A stretch of 64,000 bases of DNA from Azophilus sp965221465 (lineage in GTDB: Bacteria; Pseudomonadota; Gammaproteobacteria; Pseudomonadales; Azotimanducaceae), in contig OZ244892.1 of assembly GCA_965221465.1 (NCBI GenBank), positions 1,922,001-1,986,000 on the forward strand. Reading direction: 5' to 3'. Each line of letters begins with the position of its first letter. Position 1 is the stretch's first letter. Positions 1-9,255 of the stretch are shown piece after piece. Made by a program: the position numbers and the translations under genes. The notes beneath the pieces are model-generated. The model was not told where the DNA came from. It did no database searches and saw only the letters and a list, made by a program, of their open reading frames with translations.

Positions 1-2328
1 CGTCAGTGTCGCCGTGTCGCCGTCCGTATCCGTCGCCGTGTAGGTGTAGGTCGCCGATGCCGTCACCGCCGTCGGCGTACCCGTGATCTGTCGACTGCTT
101 TCATTGAACGCCAGGCCCACCGGCAACGTCGGCGCGATGGAGTAGCTCAGTTCGCGGTTGCCGCCGGTCGCCTCGGGCAACTGCAGGGTGGCGATCGCCA
201 CGCCTTGCGTGTACGTCTGGTCCGGCACCGATGCCGAGCCGAAGTCGGGCGTAGAGTCCGCTTCCACCGTCACCACGAATTCATCGTCTACCGTGCCGCC
301 GGCCTTGCCGTCGTCCGCCGTCACCGTCACCGTCGATGTGCCCGCCGCAACCCCGGTCACCGACACCGTCGCGCCACTAACCTTCACCGTCGCGTTCGAC
401 GTGTTGCTGGAGCTTGCCCTGTACGTCAACGGGTCCTTGTCCGAGTCGTAGAACACCAGTGAAACGTCGACGTCCCGGGTCTCGCCAACCGTTACCGTCA
501 GGTCGGGGATCGGTTTCTCCACCGTCGGCGGCTCGTTCGGCAACGCATTGACCGTCACCACGAACGCATCGTCCACCGTGCCGCCGTTGCCGTCGTCCGC
601 CGTCACGGTGACCGTCGCCTCGCCCGCGGCCACTGTCGTGAAGGTGAGCGTGGCTTTGTCCTCCGACACCGTCACGATGGCGGTGTTGCTGGACGTCACC
701 GTGTAGGTCAAATCGTCCTTGTCCGGATCGCTGAACACCGTCGTCAGATCCACGGTGCCGGACTTGCCCTCGTTCACTTGCCGGTCCGGGATGGGGCTGA
801 CCACCGTCGGCGGGTTGTTGGGGGGGTCGTAGGTCGCGGTCGCCGTCGTCGCGGCCGTATTGTCGTTGCCGGCGGTGTCTTTCGCCGCGCCTGCCGCCAC
901 GTCGACCCTGAACTCCCCGGCCTCCGTCGGCGTGATCATGGCCTTGTAGGTCGCCTCCGAGCCGGAGAATTCCGATGCGGTGGCGTTGGTCAGCGTGAGG
1001 TCGCCGACGTCGAAATCGGTGACCGACTCGCTGAACGTGAAGGTCGCCTCGACCGCTGCGCTGACCGTCCCGGAAACGCCGGTGATCGTCACTGTCGGCG
1101 CCACGTTGTCCACCACGAAGGTGTTGTCGTTGGTGCCGGTCGGCGTCCGGTTCTCGACCGCAACGCCGGCGCAGTTTCGGATAACCCCGTCCGACTTCAA
1201 CGTCATCGTCACCGTGCCGTTGTAGTTGGCGAGGTCGCCGCCGTAAAGCTCGACGGAGAAAGCCAGCCCCGCGTCCCCGCGGCGCACGCATCTGCGCGCC
1301 GCGCCCAACCTGTTCGCGACCAGCGTCGGCGCGTTCGCGATCGGCGGGTCGTAGGCAACCTCGTATGCCCCCGGCCCGCCGGCCTGCCCGTACAGCACCA
1401 GTTCGCTGAATACAACCTGCCACTCCAACGTGTCCGCGTTCGTCGGGGAGGTTGTTGGCATGTGCCGCGTGATTGTCTCCACGCCGGGCACCGAAAACGG
1501 CGTGGCCGTCGCCTCGTCCGACTCGGCGCCCGCGCCCTGCTCGTGGACCGCGCGCACCTTGAAGGTATAGGTGGTGCCGTTCTCGAGGCCGGTCACTTCC
1601 TTGTCGGAAATCGACGTGGATGCGCTGTCGGCAATGTCCGTCCAATCGATGTAGGTACCGTCGTCGCCCGCCTTGTAGATGTACTGCCACTTCTGTACCG
1701 CCGGCCCGCGCTGTTCGACCGTCGCTGCCAGCGTCACCTTCGCGTCGCCCGCCATTGCGCTGAAGCTGGTCGGTTTGCCAAGCAGGTAACGCGGCCTGCC
1801 GCTCAGGTCATTGCTGATGGACCAATTCTCGCAGCCGAGGGTTGGGGAATAGACTTGCACGCGAGCATCGTAAGTCGTGTCATCGAGCGTGACGCCAATT
1901 TCGCCGGGATTGGTCAGGAGACCCCGGCTTTGCGCGTTGATGGTGTAGCGCTTGTTGGTAACCCCGGTGCCAAGATCGTTCTCGACAATCTCGAAATCTC
2001 CATGGTTGACATCGTTATCGACATTGGGCTCACCTTTCCATTCGAAGCCGGGCTTCCTGTACTGGACGAGGTAGCGGTCGGCTGGACACGGCGAATTGCC
2101 GAGGCTCCAGCTGAAGACAACATCGAGGTCTTTGTCGACGGAACCCGGCTCGACGCTGGTTGTCGTTGGCACGGGCGGGAACTGCTGGGCCTCGGCCGGC
2201 GCTGCCAACAAGCATGCCACCAGCAATGCCGGGAGAATTCGGAAGACTACGCCCAGGGACGCGCGAGGCCGACGTCGCGCAGCAGCTCGGAGACCCGACG
2301 TTCGTCCGTCAAACTTCAATGCATTCAT
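1..2328 (-). CDS. Secreted multi-domain FN3/Ig/cadherin-like adhesin (3' end outside window)
   Basis: The minus-strand frame is open from an ATG at 2328 to the window edge, so about 776 residues are visible and the C-terminus is missing. Residues 1-50 form a long signal peptide: basic n-region, hydrophobic stretch, then APAEA. A fibronectin type III-like domain lies near 183-275. A bacterial Ig-like domain beginning VDNVAPTVTITG lies near 406-500. Two cadherin/Ig-like repeats near 504-690 each carry an ADDG...TVDD..VVTV signature, followed by a putative Ig (He_PIG-like) domain from about 697. This is typical of large cell-surface or secreted adhesins; ligand unknown. A GTG at 2346 is an alternative start with a better-spaced GGGA. 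The sequence is repetitive and rich in Thr, Val and Asp. The octanucleotide tract at 2358-2549 sits in its leader. Confidence 0.82.
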   Translation of the reverse strand, partial: MNALKFDGRTSGLRAAARRRPRASLGVVFRILPALLVACLLAAPAEAQQFPPVPTTTSVEPGSVDKDLDVVFSWSLGNSPCPADRYLVQYRKPGFEWKGEPNVDNDVNHGDFEIVENDLGTGVTNKRYTINAQSRGLLTNPGEIGVTLDDTTYDARVQVYSPTLGCENWSISNDLSGRPRYLLGKPTSFSAMAGDAKVTLAATVEQRGPAVQKWQYIYKAGDDGTYIDWTDIADSASTSISDKEVTGLENGTTYTFKVRAVHEQGAGAESDEATATPFSVPGVETITRHMPTTSPTNADTLEWQVVFSELVLYGQAGGPGAYEVAYDPPIANAPTLVANRLGAARRCVRRGDAGLAFSVELYGGDLANYNGTVTMTLKSDGVIRNCAGVAVENRTPTGTNDNTFVVDNVAPTVTITGVSGTVSAAVEATFTFSESVTDFDVGDLTLTNATASEFSGSEATYKAMITPTEAGEFRVDVAAGAAKDTAGNDNTAATTATATYDPPNNPPTVVSPIPDRQVNEGKSGTVDLTTVFSDPDKDDLTYTVTSSNTAIVTVSEDKATLTFTTVAAGEATVTVTADDGNGGTVDDAFVVTVNALPNEPPTVEKPIPDLTVTVGETRDVDVSLVFYDSDKDPLTYRASSSNTSNATVKVSGATVSVTGVAAGTSTVTVTADDGKAGGTVDDEFVVTVEADSTPDFGSASVPDQTYTQGVAIATLQLPEATGGNRELSYSIAPTLPVGLAFNESSRQITGTPTAVTASATYTYTATDTDGDTATLT

Positions 2329-2357
2329 ACCTTTAGCTGCACTCACGATTCATTCCC

Positions 2358-2549
2358 GTTGCGCCATTGCGCCGTTGCGCCGTTGCGCCGTTGCGCCGTT
2401 GCGCCGTTGCGCCGTTGCGCCGTTGCGCCGTTGCGCCGTTGCGCCGTTGCGCCGTTGCGCCGTTGCGCCGTTGCGCCGTTGCGCCGTTGCGCCGTTGCGC
2501 CGTTGCGCCGTTGCGCCGTTGCGCCGTTGCGCCGTTGCGCCGTTGCGCC
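2358..2549. repeat. 24-copy GTTGCGCC octanucleotide tandem repeat
   Basis: Exactly 192 bp made of 24 head-to-tail copies of GTTGCGCC. The second copy reads ATTGCGCC; the others are identical. There is no stop codon in any of the six frames, so long artefactual reading frames cross it. It ends about 12-30 bp before the start of the adhesin gene, in its 5' leader or promoter region. Near-perfect identity over 24 units suggests recent slippage expansion. A TGA at 2350-2352, in frame with the adhesin ATG, argues against simple frame-switching of a longer protein. If copy number matters, it more likely changes leader length or promoter spacing. Confidence 0.97.
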
Positions 2550-2777
2550 CGCGAGTATACCCGCTTTCGTTGCGCAGGCTGTCAACTATTGTAGTACGCA
2601 CACGAGATTGGCGAGGCCACCGTAGCGGGCAGGTTCGAGGCCGAAACGGGGCCGTGACTGCATTCCTTGGGGAGGGCTTACCCAAAGTACTGCTCGCCAC
2701 AACCCCGCCCCGGGTTCGCAAATGCCGATTGTCCGGCGGCGCCACGGACGCCTGCGGCACCCAATGGCTTTGGCGAT

Positions 2778-4184
2778 TCAGCCGTTGTACTTCCAGTTGC
2801 CGTGGAATCCGTACGGCACCCGATGGGGCAATTCCGCGCATGCCACCGGCCCGTCCGCGACGTTGCCGGCATCGAGAATCACCAGGTCGCTGCGATTTTC
2901 CGCATTCCTGTAGACGACGCTCAAGAGGTAGCCATCGCCTTCGGCCGCGTCCGGCGATTTGGGTACGAAGACGGGCTCGCCGGTCACGTCGCCCTCGGGC
3001 AGCGCGTGTTCCACCCGGCGGCCGGTAACGAAGTCGTGATGGGCAATCGCGTTGAAACCGAGCCCCGGGCTGCCGTCGATGGAAGCGGCGTAGTAGCCGT
3101 GGCGGTAGCCGTTGCCCGCAAAGCGCTCGTCGAGTCGCGGAAACTCGCCGGTGATGTCATCGAGATATCGGCGTTGGATGCCATTCGAATTGTCGGCGAG
3201 GTCGATGGTCCATTCGCACAATCGGGCATTTGCCTTCGCCGGATCGGTGGGGCTGCCGTCGGCCTTCGGGAACAGCGGCGCTTCTTCGAACTGCATGACG
3301 TGGGCGACGATGCGGTCGCCGTCGGTAAAGGCGTTCATCGGATGGAAGACGTAGCAGGGGCCGGTCTCGAACCAGCGAATCTGCGAAACGGAACCGTCGC
3401 GGGGCATGACGCCGACGTGGGTGCCCTTGTCCGGTTCCCAGGCAAAGGGCGGTTGGCCCCGCATGGCTCGCTCCAGGCTGCCGGTCAAGGGAAAGATGGG
3501 GAACAGGACGTGTTCGCTGGTGACCATGAAGTCGTGAACCATGCTCGGGAACGGCGCGTCGAACCGCTGCGAGCGCGTCAGCCTGCCGTCCGCCGATACG
3601 ACCTGGTAGCTCATGCCGGGCGTGAAGATGCCATCCGCCATGTAGCCGAAGAACAGCATCTCGCCGGAATCGGGATCGATCTTGGGATGCGCCGTCATGG
3701 GCCCCTGCAGGCCGCCGTCGAACGTCCAGGCGCCTTTCGATTCGAGGGATTGCGGGTCGATTTCGAAGGGCGCATGGGCTTCCTCGAGGGCCAGCAGCTT
3801 GCCGCCGTGCCACACCACGTTGGTGTTGGCGAGCCCGTCGGTCTGCACGTCGGCGACGGCCGGGTCCTGTTCCATGGGGTTCAGCGGGCTGAAGAGACTG
3901 CGCCCCTCGCGCCGCTCCGTGGTCCACTTCACGGTGCGTGCCCAGCGGTTGCGATAGCGTACGCGGCCGTCGCCGATTCGGAACATGTGCAACATGCCGT
4001 CGCCCCCGAACCAGTGGTGGTCGCCCCGGGGCGGGAATTGCGGGTCGGGGCCGTTCCGGTAATAGGTGATATCGAGGTCGGCCGGCAGGTCGCCACGCAC
4101 GATGACGTCGTCGATGTCGCACTCCATGCGAATCGGCGCGAAGTTGCCGGTGAGTTGCGGGTGGTCGGGGTACGGTGCGGCCAT
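2778..4184 (-). CDS. Carotenoid oxygenase (RPE65 / lignostilbene dioxygenase family)
   Basis: 468 residues from the chosen ATG; a longer in-frame start at 4445 would add 87 unconserved residues. The family uses non-heme Fe(II) held by four histidines to cleave alkene double bonds of carotenoids, apocarotenoids or stilbenes. The four expected contexts are present: TAHPKID (H166), MVHDFM (H217), FHPMNAF (H281) and the terminal YGFHGNW (H461). Length is normal for a bacterial member. No signal peptide is seen. Substrate cannot be deduced; no carotenoid biosynthesis gene lies in the window. It is divergent from the CmcJ-like oxygenase at 4391, with 206 bp between the starts. Confidence 0.9.
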   Translation of the reverse strand: MAAPYPDHPQLTGNFAPIRMECDIDDVIVRGDLPADLDITYYRNGPDPQFPPRGDHHWFGGDGMLHMFRIGDGRVRYRNRWARTVKWTTERREGRSLFSPLNPMEQDPAVADVQTDGLANTNVVWHGGKLLALEEAHAPFEIDPQSLESKGAWTFDGGLQGPMTAHPKIDPDSGEMLFFGYMADGIFTPGMSYQVVSADGRLTRSQRFDAPFPSMVHDFMVTSEHVLFPIFPLTGSLERAMRGQPPFAWEPDKGTHVGVMPRDGSVSQIRWFETGPCYVFHPMNAFTDGDRIVAHVMQFEEAPLFPKADGSPTDPAKANARLCEWTIDLADNSNGIQRRYLDDITGEFPRLDERFAGNGYRHGYYAASIDGSPGLGFNAIAHHDFVTGRRVEHALPEGDVTGEPVFVPKSPDAAEGDGYLLSVVYRNAENRSDLVILDAGNVADGPVACAELPHRVPYGFHGNWKYNG

Positions 4185-4359
4185 GGTCGAATCTCTATCG
4201 GGGGAATCGGGCGATACTGTATCAGTCTTGCGCGTGCATGGGGCGGTGACGCCGGCGCGCAGGCACAACGTAGCGATGTCGTCTGCGATTGTTTGCAGCA
4301 GGATTCCTCTACCGGCAGCTTGCGCCGACCGCCCGGCACACCATACCGATGCTGTATGC

Positions 4360-4365
4360 GATAAT
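4360..4365 (+). promoter_or_regulatory. Candidate -10 box for the CmcJ-like gene
   Basis: GATAAT lies 26 bp before the ATG at 4391, in a locally AT-rich spot. No convincing -35 box is placed 16-18 bp upstream, so this is only a plausible promoter. Confidence 0.35.
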
Positions 4366-4390
4366 TCGCGGTTTACGACCCGGGCACGCC

Positions 4391-5668
4391 ATGAATCCAC
4401 CCAAAGCCATGGACGGGCAGGCCGATGCCGGCGCCGAATCGGCAACGTCTGCTTACGTGCCGCCGTTCGAACTCACCGACGGCCAGCCGGCGCCGATCGC
4501 TGCCAACGGCGGCCTTTCCTACCTGTCGTTCGACCGAAATGGCGATGCGGGAACCGCCGCCGCCACGGAGGCAGCGTTCCGGCAACTCGCTTCCGGCGAG
4601 GGGCGGGCCGTCGCCGAGAATATCGAGAATGCACCCCCGGGACCTATTGAAACCCGGTGGGGCCCGGCGTTTCGCCGCTACTCCGAATGCCTCGATTTCA
4701 TCCGGGAACAAGGCATCGAGGCCCCGGAAGGCGGCCTGGCGCTACCGCTTCGCTATACGGTGCACGAAGCGCCCACTTATACCGTCGTCTCGTCCAACGC
4801 CCTCTGGCACGACCCGGCACGAGCGGCTGACGCCGAGGCATTGCGCCAGGAAGAACGGGACATCGACAGGCGCTGCCTCTATTTTCCCCAGGTGATGCGC
4901 GATGCGCGGCGCATCGGCGAGGTTTACCCGGGCCTCTCCCCCTACGACCCGGAGTGCATGGACCGGCTCGGCGTTTCGCTGGCCCATTGCGAGTCGAAGT
5001 GCGAGAACTTCTACGACGCCCACGAGGTGGAGCGCGTGTTCTACCCGGAAATGGAAGAACTGCTGCTCGAGTTCTTCCCCGGCGCCACCGATGCGCTCGT
5101 CTACAACCACGACGTCTTCGACAAGGGCTACCAGGGAGATGTCGTCGAAGACCAGAGCAACAAGGACCCGGGGGTGAACCGCGCCTACGCCAACCTGGTG
5201 CACAACGACCTGAACGACAACAGCGGCCGCGTGCGTTGCCGCGAACTGCTGACACAGAACCTGCGCAACTTCGGGCGCACGCAGCATTTCACCGGCAACG
5301 AGGCGGATGCCAGGATGTCCCGGCGCTTCATGTCGATCAATCTGGCAAAACCCATGGAGACGGTGCAGCAGAATCCCTTCGTGCTGTGCGTCTGGCCCTC
5401 CTTCGCCGACCAGCCCTACATCACCAACTACCGCATTTACGACGACCGCGTCGGCGAGACCACCCGGTTCACCTACCGGCCCGAACACGAGTGGTACTGG
5501 GTTCCGCAGCAGCAGCCGACCGAGGTGTCGATGCTGAAGTGCTACGACTCGGTCACCGACGGTTCGGTGTCGCGCTGGTCGTTTCACACCGCCTGCATCG
5601 ACCCGACCGTGCCCCGGGGCGCACCCCCGCGCAGGAACGTCGTCGTCAGGTCATTTGTATTCTTCTAA
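4391..5668 (+). CDS. CmcJ/AsaB-like non-heme iron oxygenase family protein
   Basis: 425 residues. The protein resembles the CmcJ/NvfI/AsaB (GA4 desaturase-like) family of putative Fe(II)/2-oxoglutarate enzymes. Visible marks are an H..D element in ANLVHNDLND, a segment MSINLAKPMETVQQNPFVLC corresponding to the family's NVWRP-type core, and the conserved tail SFHTACIDP...RRNVVVRSFVFF. Members act in antibiotic, pigment and small-molecule biosynthesis and in catabolism; the substrate here is unknown. Start ATG 4391 is chosen because residues upstream of it are unconserved-looking. The next gene starts 10 bp after its stop, so the two are probably co-transcribed. Confidence 0.75.
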   Translation: MNPPKAMDGQADAGAESATSAYVPPFELTDGQPAPIAANGGLSYLSFDRNGDAGTAAATEAAFRQLASGEGRAVAENIENAPPGPIETRWGPAFRRYSECLDFIREQGIEAPEGGLALPLRYTVHEAPTYTVVSSNALWHDPARAADAEALRQEERDIDRRCLYFPQVMRDARRIGEVYPGLSPYDPECMDRLGVSLAHCESKCENFYDAHEVERVFYPEMEELLLEFFPGATDALVYNHDVFDKGYQGDVVEDQSNKDPGVNRAYANLVHNDLNDNSGRVRCRELLTQNLRNFGRTQHFTGNEADARMSRRFMSINLAKPMETVQQNPFVLCVWPSFADQPYITNYRIYDDRVGETTRFTYRPEHEWYWVPQQQPTEVSMLKCYDSVTDGSVSRWSFHTACIDPTVPRGAPPRRNVVVRSFVFF

Positions 5669-5678
5669 CCGTACTACG

Positions 5679-6116
5679 ATGTCTGACTCAGATTCGACAG
5701 ACGAACGTCCGAGCGAGTTTCTCCGGGAATTCGACAACGCGCCGTTCCACCGGAAACTCGGCGCCGTCGGCACGACCTTCGAACGCGGCCGGGCCGTCAT
5801 GCGGCTCGACCATTCCGAATCGAACACCACCCTGCCGGACCGGATTCATGGCGGCGCCATTCTGGCGCTGATCGACTGTGCGGCGACCGCAGCCGCGTGG
5901 ACGACCATCGACAAGCCGGAGGACTACCAGGGCACCACCGTCGGCCTGACCACGAACTTCATCGCCCCCGGACGCAGCCAGGCCCTTTCGGCGGATGCAC
6001 GAATCGTTCGCCAGGGCCGCACACTGACCCATCTGGAATGCGTGGTGACCGATGCCGACGGCGGGACCGTGGCGAAGGCGCTGATTACCTACAAGCTCTC
6101 CCGAATCAAGGCTTGA
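5679..6116 (+). CDS. PaaI-like hotdog-fold thioesterase
   Basis: 145 residues with the hotdog thioesterase signature: HSESNTTLPDRIHGGAILAL (loop plus start of the central helix), then LTTNFIAPG and the C-terminal VVTDADGGTVAKALITYKL strand pair. The family hydrolyses acyl-CoA or aryl-CoA thioesters. An in-frame ATG at 5655 would overlap the upstream oxygenase by 14 bp; the 5679 start is preferred because MSDSD is a more typical N-terminus. It is directly downstream of and probably co-transcribed with the CmcJ-like gene. Substrate unknown. Confidence 0.85.
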   Translation: MSDSDSTDERPSEFLREFDNAPFHRKLGAVGTTFERGRAVMRLDHSESNTTLPDRIHGGAILALIDCAATAAAWTTIDKPEDYQGTTVGLTTNFIAPGRSQALSADARIVRQGRTLTHLECVVTDADGGTVAKALITYKLSRIKA

Positions 6117-6185
6117 GAGGGATACTCTCTCGCCGCGAGAACTGCCGAGTTATCCGGGCTCGAGCGGCCATGCCGGGCCGGTCGG

Positions 6186-9053
6186 CTACCGGCTCGCTGT
6201 CGCGTCAGCCTCGGCATCGGCCGGTTCTTCCAGCACATTGCCGTCGGCGTCCAGCGGCACGATGGGGCCGATGTTCAGTTCGCGAATGCCCGCCTCGATC
6301 CTGCCGCGATCGCCGACAACCACCCAGACCAGTCCGTCGGGATTCACGACATCCACCGCCGCCTGGTGGATTTCCGCTTCGCTCAAACTGCGAACCGCAT
6401 CGGCATAGGTGTCCCAGTAATCGTCGGGCAGGCCGAATCGCACGATCTCGACGATGGAACCCAGCACGGCAGAAGCGGTTTCCCAACGCCCCGGCAGCGA
6501 CAGGGTGCGCCGGTCTTTCACCTTGGCGATCTCGTCCGGCGTGGCGGGGCGAACTTCGCGAATCTCCTCGAGTTCGCGCTCGAGTTCCGCCATGGCCTCG
6601 CTGGTCTTGTCGGTCTGTACCGGCGCCAGCGCAATGAATGGCCGCTGCCCGCGGGCCGACACCAGTTGCGTGAACGCCCCGTAGGACCAGCTCTTGTCTT
6701 CGCGCAGGTTCATGTTGACCCGGGCGGTGAAATCGCCGCCGAGCACCTGATTCATGGCGACGATGGCCATTTCGGCCTCGTTGTTGCGTGGCGGGGCGAT
6801 ATGGCCGGCGATGATCACGGACTGTTCCGAGTCCGGCCGGTCGACCAGGTAGACCGTCGACTCGTCCTTGTGGGCGACGGTAGCGAGGTTCTTTGCGGGC
6901 ACATCGCCGGCGCGCCATCGGCCGAAGCGCTCAGCCAGCAGCGGCTCGATTTCCGCCCGGGTGACATCGCCCACGACCACCAGGGTCGCATTGCCGGGCT
7001 TGAACCAGGTGTCGTGAAAAGCGGCAAGGTCTTCGGTGGTCAGGGCCGCCACGCTCGCTTCGTCGCCCGAGCCGGTAAACGGCAGGCTGTAGGCGTGCCC
7101 GTCGCCGTAGAGCAGCCGCGGAAAGAGCCTGAGCGCCAGGGTGCGCGGCCGCACCTTTTCCTGGCCGATACCGGCAATCTGCAACTGCTGCAACCGGGCG
7201 AAATCCTGTTCCGGGAAGGATGGATCGAGAATGACATCGGCGTACAGGTCGAGGGATGCATCGAGGTTTTCCTTCAGCGCCGACATGCCGACAAAGGAGG
7301 TATCCAGATTGGAGCCCGCACCCAGGGTCGCACCGAGGCGCAGCAACTCGTCGCTGATTTCCAGTGCCGAGCGGTTCGCCGTGCCTTCGTCCAGCATGGC
7401 AAGCGCCAGGCTCGCCGTGCCGGGCGAGGCGAACTGGTCGGCGGCGAAACCGGCGTCGATGACGAGGTTCAACTCCACCACGGGAATCGCAGTGCGCTCG
7501 GCCAGAACGATGTCGAGCTCGTTGTCGAGTGCGAAGCGTTCGAAGCGGTCGAACCGCGCTGCCGGCGGGTCGCCGGTCTCGGGCAGCCGGCTACGGTCGG
7601 CTTGGGCCTCGCCAACCGATGTCGGCGGCAACGGCAGCACTTCCAGAATGAATTGGCCACGCGACATCCACTTGTCGGCGACGGCCTGCAGTTGCCCCGG
7701 CTGCGTGGCGTCCCAACGGGCGAGCCTCGTCTTGTAGAAGGCCGGGTCGTCCATGTAGGTTTCGTTGCGCGCCAGCTGATCGCTCTTGCCGCCAAAGCCG
7801 CCGACCCGCTCGATGCCCCGGATGAACCCGGCCCGGCGGCTCGTGACCATGCGGTGCAGTTCTTCGTCGCTCGGCCCCTCTTCGAGAAAGGCCGCAATCT
7901 CTTCTTCGATGGCCGCATCGAGTTCCGCCAGTGTATGACCGGGCAGCGCCGTCGCGACGATGCCGAAGATGCCGGCGATCTCCAGCGGAAAGGCGAAGGC
8001 ACTGACGTCCGAAGCGATCTGCTCATCGTAGACCAGGCGCTTGTAAAGCCGCGACGTCTTGCCTTCGCTCAAGATACCGGCCACCAGATCGAGCCGGTTC
8101 GAATCGAGGGCGCCGTAGCCGGGCATGGTCCACGCCTTGTAGAGGCGTGCCTGGGGCACCCGGTCCTGCATGGTCACGCGGTGGATGCCGACCAGTTCGG
8201 GTATCCACTCGGCCTGCCTGGTGAGCGGCGGCCCGGCCGGGATATGGCCGAAGTAGTGCTCCACCCGGGCCTTGACCTCCGCCGCCTGCACGTCGCCGGC
8301 AATTACCAGAATGGCGTTCGCCGCGCCGTAGTACCGGTTGAACCACTCCCGCACGTCATCGAGGCTGGCCGCGTTCAGGTCGTCCATGCTGCCGATGACG
8401 GGCCACGAGTAGGGATGGCCGGCCGGAAACACGTTCTCGAACAGTTCGTTGAATACCCGTCCGTAGGGCTGGTTCTCTCCCTGGCGCTTCTCGTTCTGCA
8501 CCACGCCGCGTTGCTCGTCGAGGCGCGCCTGGTCGACGGCCCCGAGCAGGTGCCCCATGCGGTCGGACTCCATCCACAGCGCCAGGTCGAGGGCGTTTTT
8601 GGGTACCACTTCGAAATAGTTGGTGCGATCGAAATTGGTCGTGCCGTTCATGCCGGTGGCGCCGACCCGCTCGAAGGGCTCGAAAAACTCGCCGGGGTAG
8701 TTTTCGGTGCCATTGAACATCAGGTGCTCGAACAGGTGCGCAAACCCCGTCTTGCCGGGCTGCTCGTTCTTGGAACCCACGTGATACCAGACGTTCACCG
8801 CAACCACCGGCGCCTTGCGGTCTTCGTGGACGATCAGGGTCAGGCCGTTGTGCAGCACGAATTTCTGGAAGGGGATGTCGATTTCGGCAGCGTCGGCGGC
8901 GCTCTCCGCCGCAGAACCTGCCGGCAGCGCGAAACCCGGCGCCAGCAGCGCCAGAAACAGAATGGCCCCGAGGCGCCGCGCGCGCGCCGGCACTGTGGCG
9001 GGAAACCGGCGGGCCCCAAGGGCGCGAATGGCTGCGAACGAAATCCTGACCAT
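6186..9053 (-). CDS. M16 family zinc metallopeptidase, two tandem domains, secreted
   Basis: 955 residues. A basic n-region plus hydrophobic stretch (about residues 28-48) forms a signal peptide, so the enzyme should act in the periplasm or outside. The inverted zinc motif HLFEH is at 106-110, with the downstream glutamate probably in ERGVVQNEKRQ. A second M16-like half begins near residue 500 and lacks HxxEH, as usual for the non-catalytic C-terminal half of two-domain M16 peptidases. The family cleaves peptides and small proteins inside a clamshell chamber. The gene is convergent with the thioesterase gene, with only 69 bp between stops. Confidence 0.93.
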   Translation of the reverse strand: MVRISFAAIRALGARRFPATVPARARRLGAILFLALLAPGFALPAGSAAESAADAAEIDIPFQKFVLHNGLTLIVHEDRKAPVVAVNVWYHVGSKNEQPGKTGFAHLFEHLMFNGTENYPGEFFEPFERVGATGMNGTTNFDRTNYFEVVPKNALDLALWMESDRMGHLLGAVDQARLDEQRGVVQNEKRQGENQPYGRVFNELFENVFPAGHPYSWPVIGSMDDLNAASLDDVREWFNRYYGAANAILVIAGDVQAAEVKARVEHYFGHIPAGPPLTRQAEWIPELVGIHRVTMQDRVPQARLYKAWTMPGYGALDSNRLDLVAGILSEGKTSRLYKRLVYDEQIASDVSAFAFPLEIAGIFGIVATALPGHTLAELDAAIEEEIAAFLEEGPSDEELHRMVTSRRAGFIRGIERVGGFGGKSDQLARNETYMDDPAFYKTRLARWDATQPGQLQAVADKWMSRGQFILEVLPLPPTSVGEAQADRSRLPETGDPPAARFDRFERFALDNELDIVLAERTAIPVVELNLVIDAGFAADQFASPGTASLALAMLDEGTANRSALEISDELLRLGATLGAGSNLDTSFVGMSALKENLDASLDLYADVILDPSFPEQDFARLQQLQIAGIGQEKVRPRTLALRLFPRLLYGDGHAYSLPFTGSGDEASVAALTTEDLAAFHDTWFKPGNATLVVVGDVTRAEIEPLLAERFGRWRAGDVPAKNLATVAHKDESTVYLVDRPDSEQSVIIAGHIAPPRNNEAEMAIVAMNQVLGGDFTARVNMNLREDKSWSYGAFTQLVSARGQRPFIALAPVQTDKTSEAMAELERELEEIREVRPATPDEIAKVKDRRTLSLPGRWETASAVLGSIVEIVRFGLPDDYWDTYADAVRSLSEAEIHQAAVDVVNPDGLVWVVVGDRGRIEAGIRELNIGPIVPLDADGNVLEEPADAEADATASR

Positions 9054-9255
9054 GTGAACCTGCTGCTCGTCGTGGATGAAAGAGCCGCGACTCTACCGCA
9101 AAAGCGTGCGGCCTGTGCGAATCCGCGCCGGTTGGTCATACGCCTCCAATTCAATTTGGCCCGCCGGGTTGCCGATGTGCGCCAGGGCGAACCCCGCCCC
9201 CGCCTGAGCCTGCTCATCCGAGCCCCGGATTGCTGGCGTGTGCGTCGGCGAATCG

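Noticed and set aside
377..1690. Frame of 437 codons in the adhesin region (minus, different frame)
   Set aside because: Arg/Gly-rich shadow of the Val/Thr/Asp-rich adhesin frame that carries the clear Ig/FN3 domains.
2358..2549. CRISPR array
   Set aside because: Units are contiguous with no spacers and only 8 bp long.
2343..2585. Peptides of repeated AQRRNGAT or RRCAVAPL
   Set aside because: Translations of the octanucleotide repeat; no start signal or evidence of expression.
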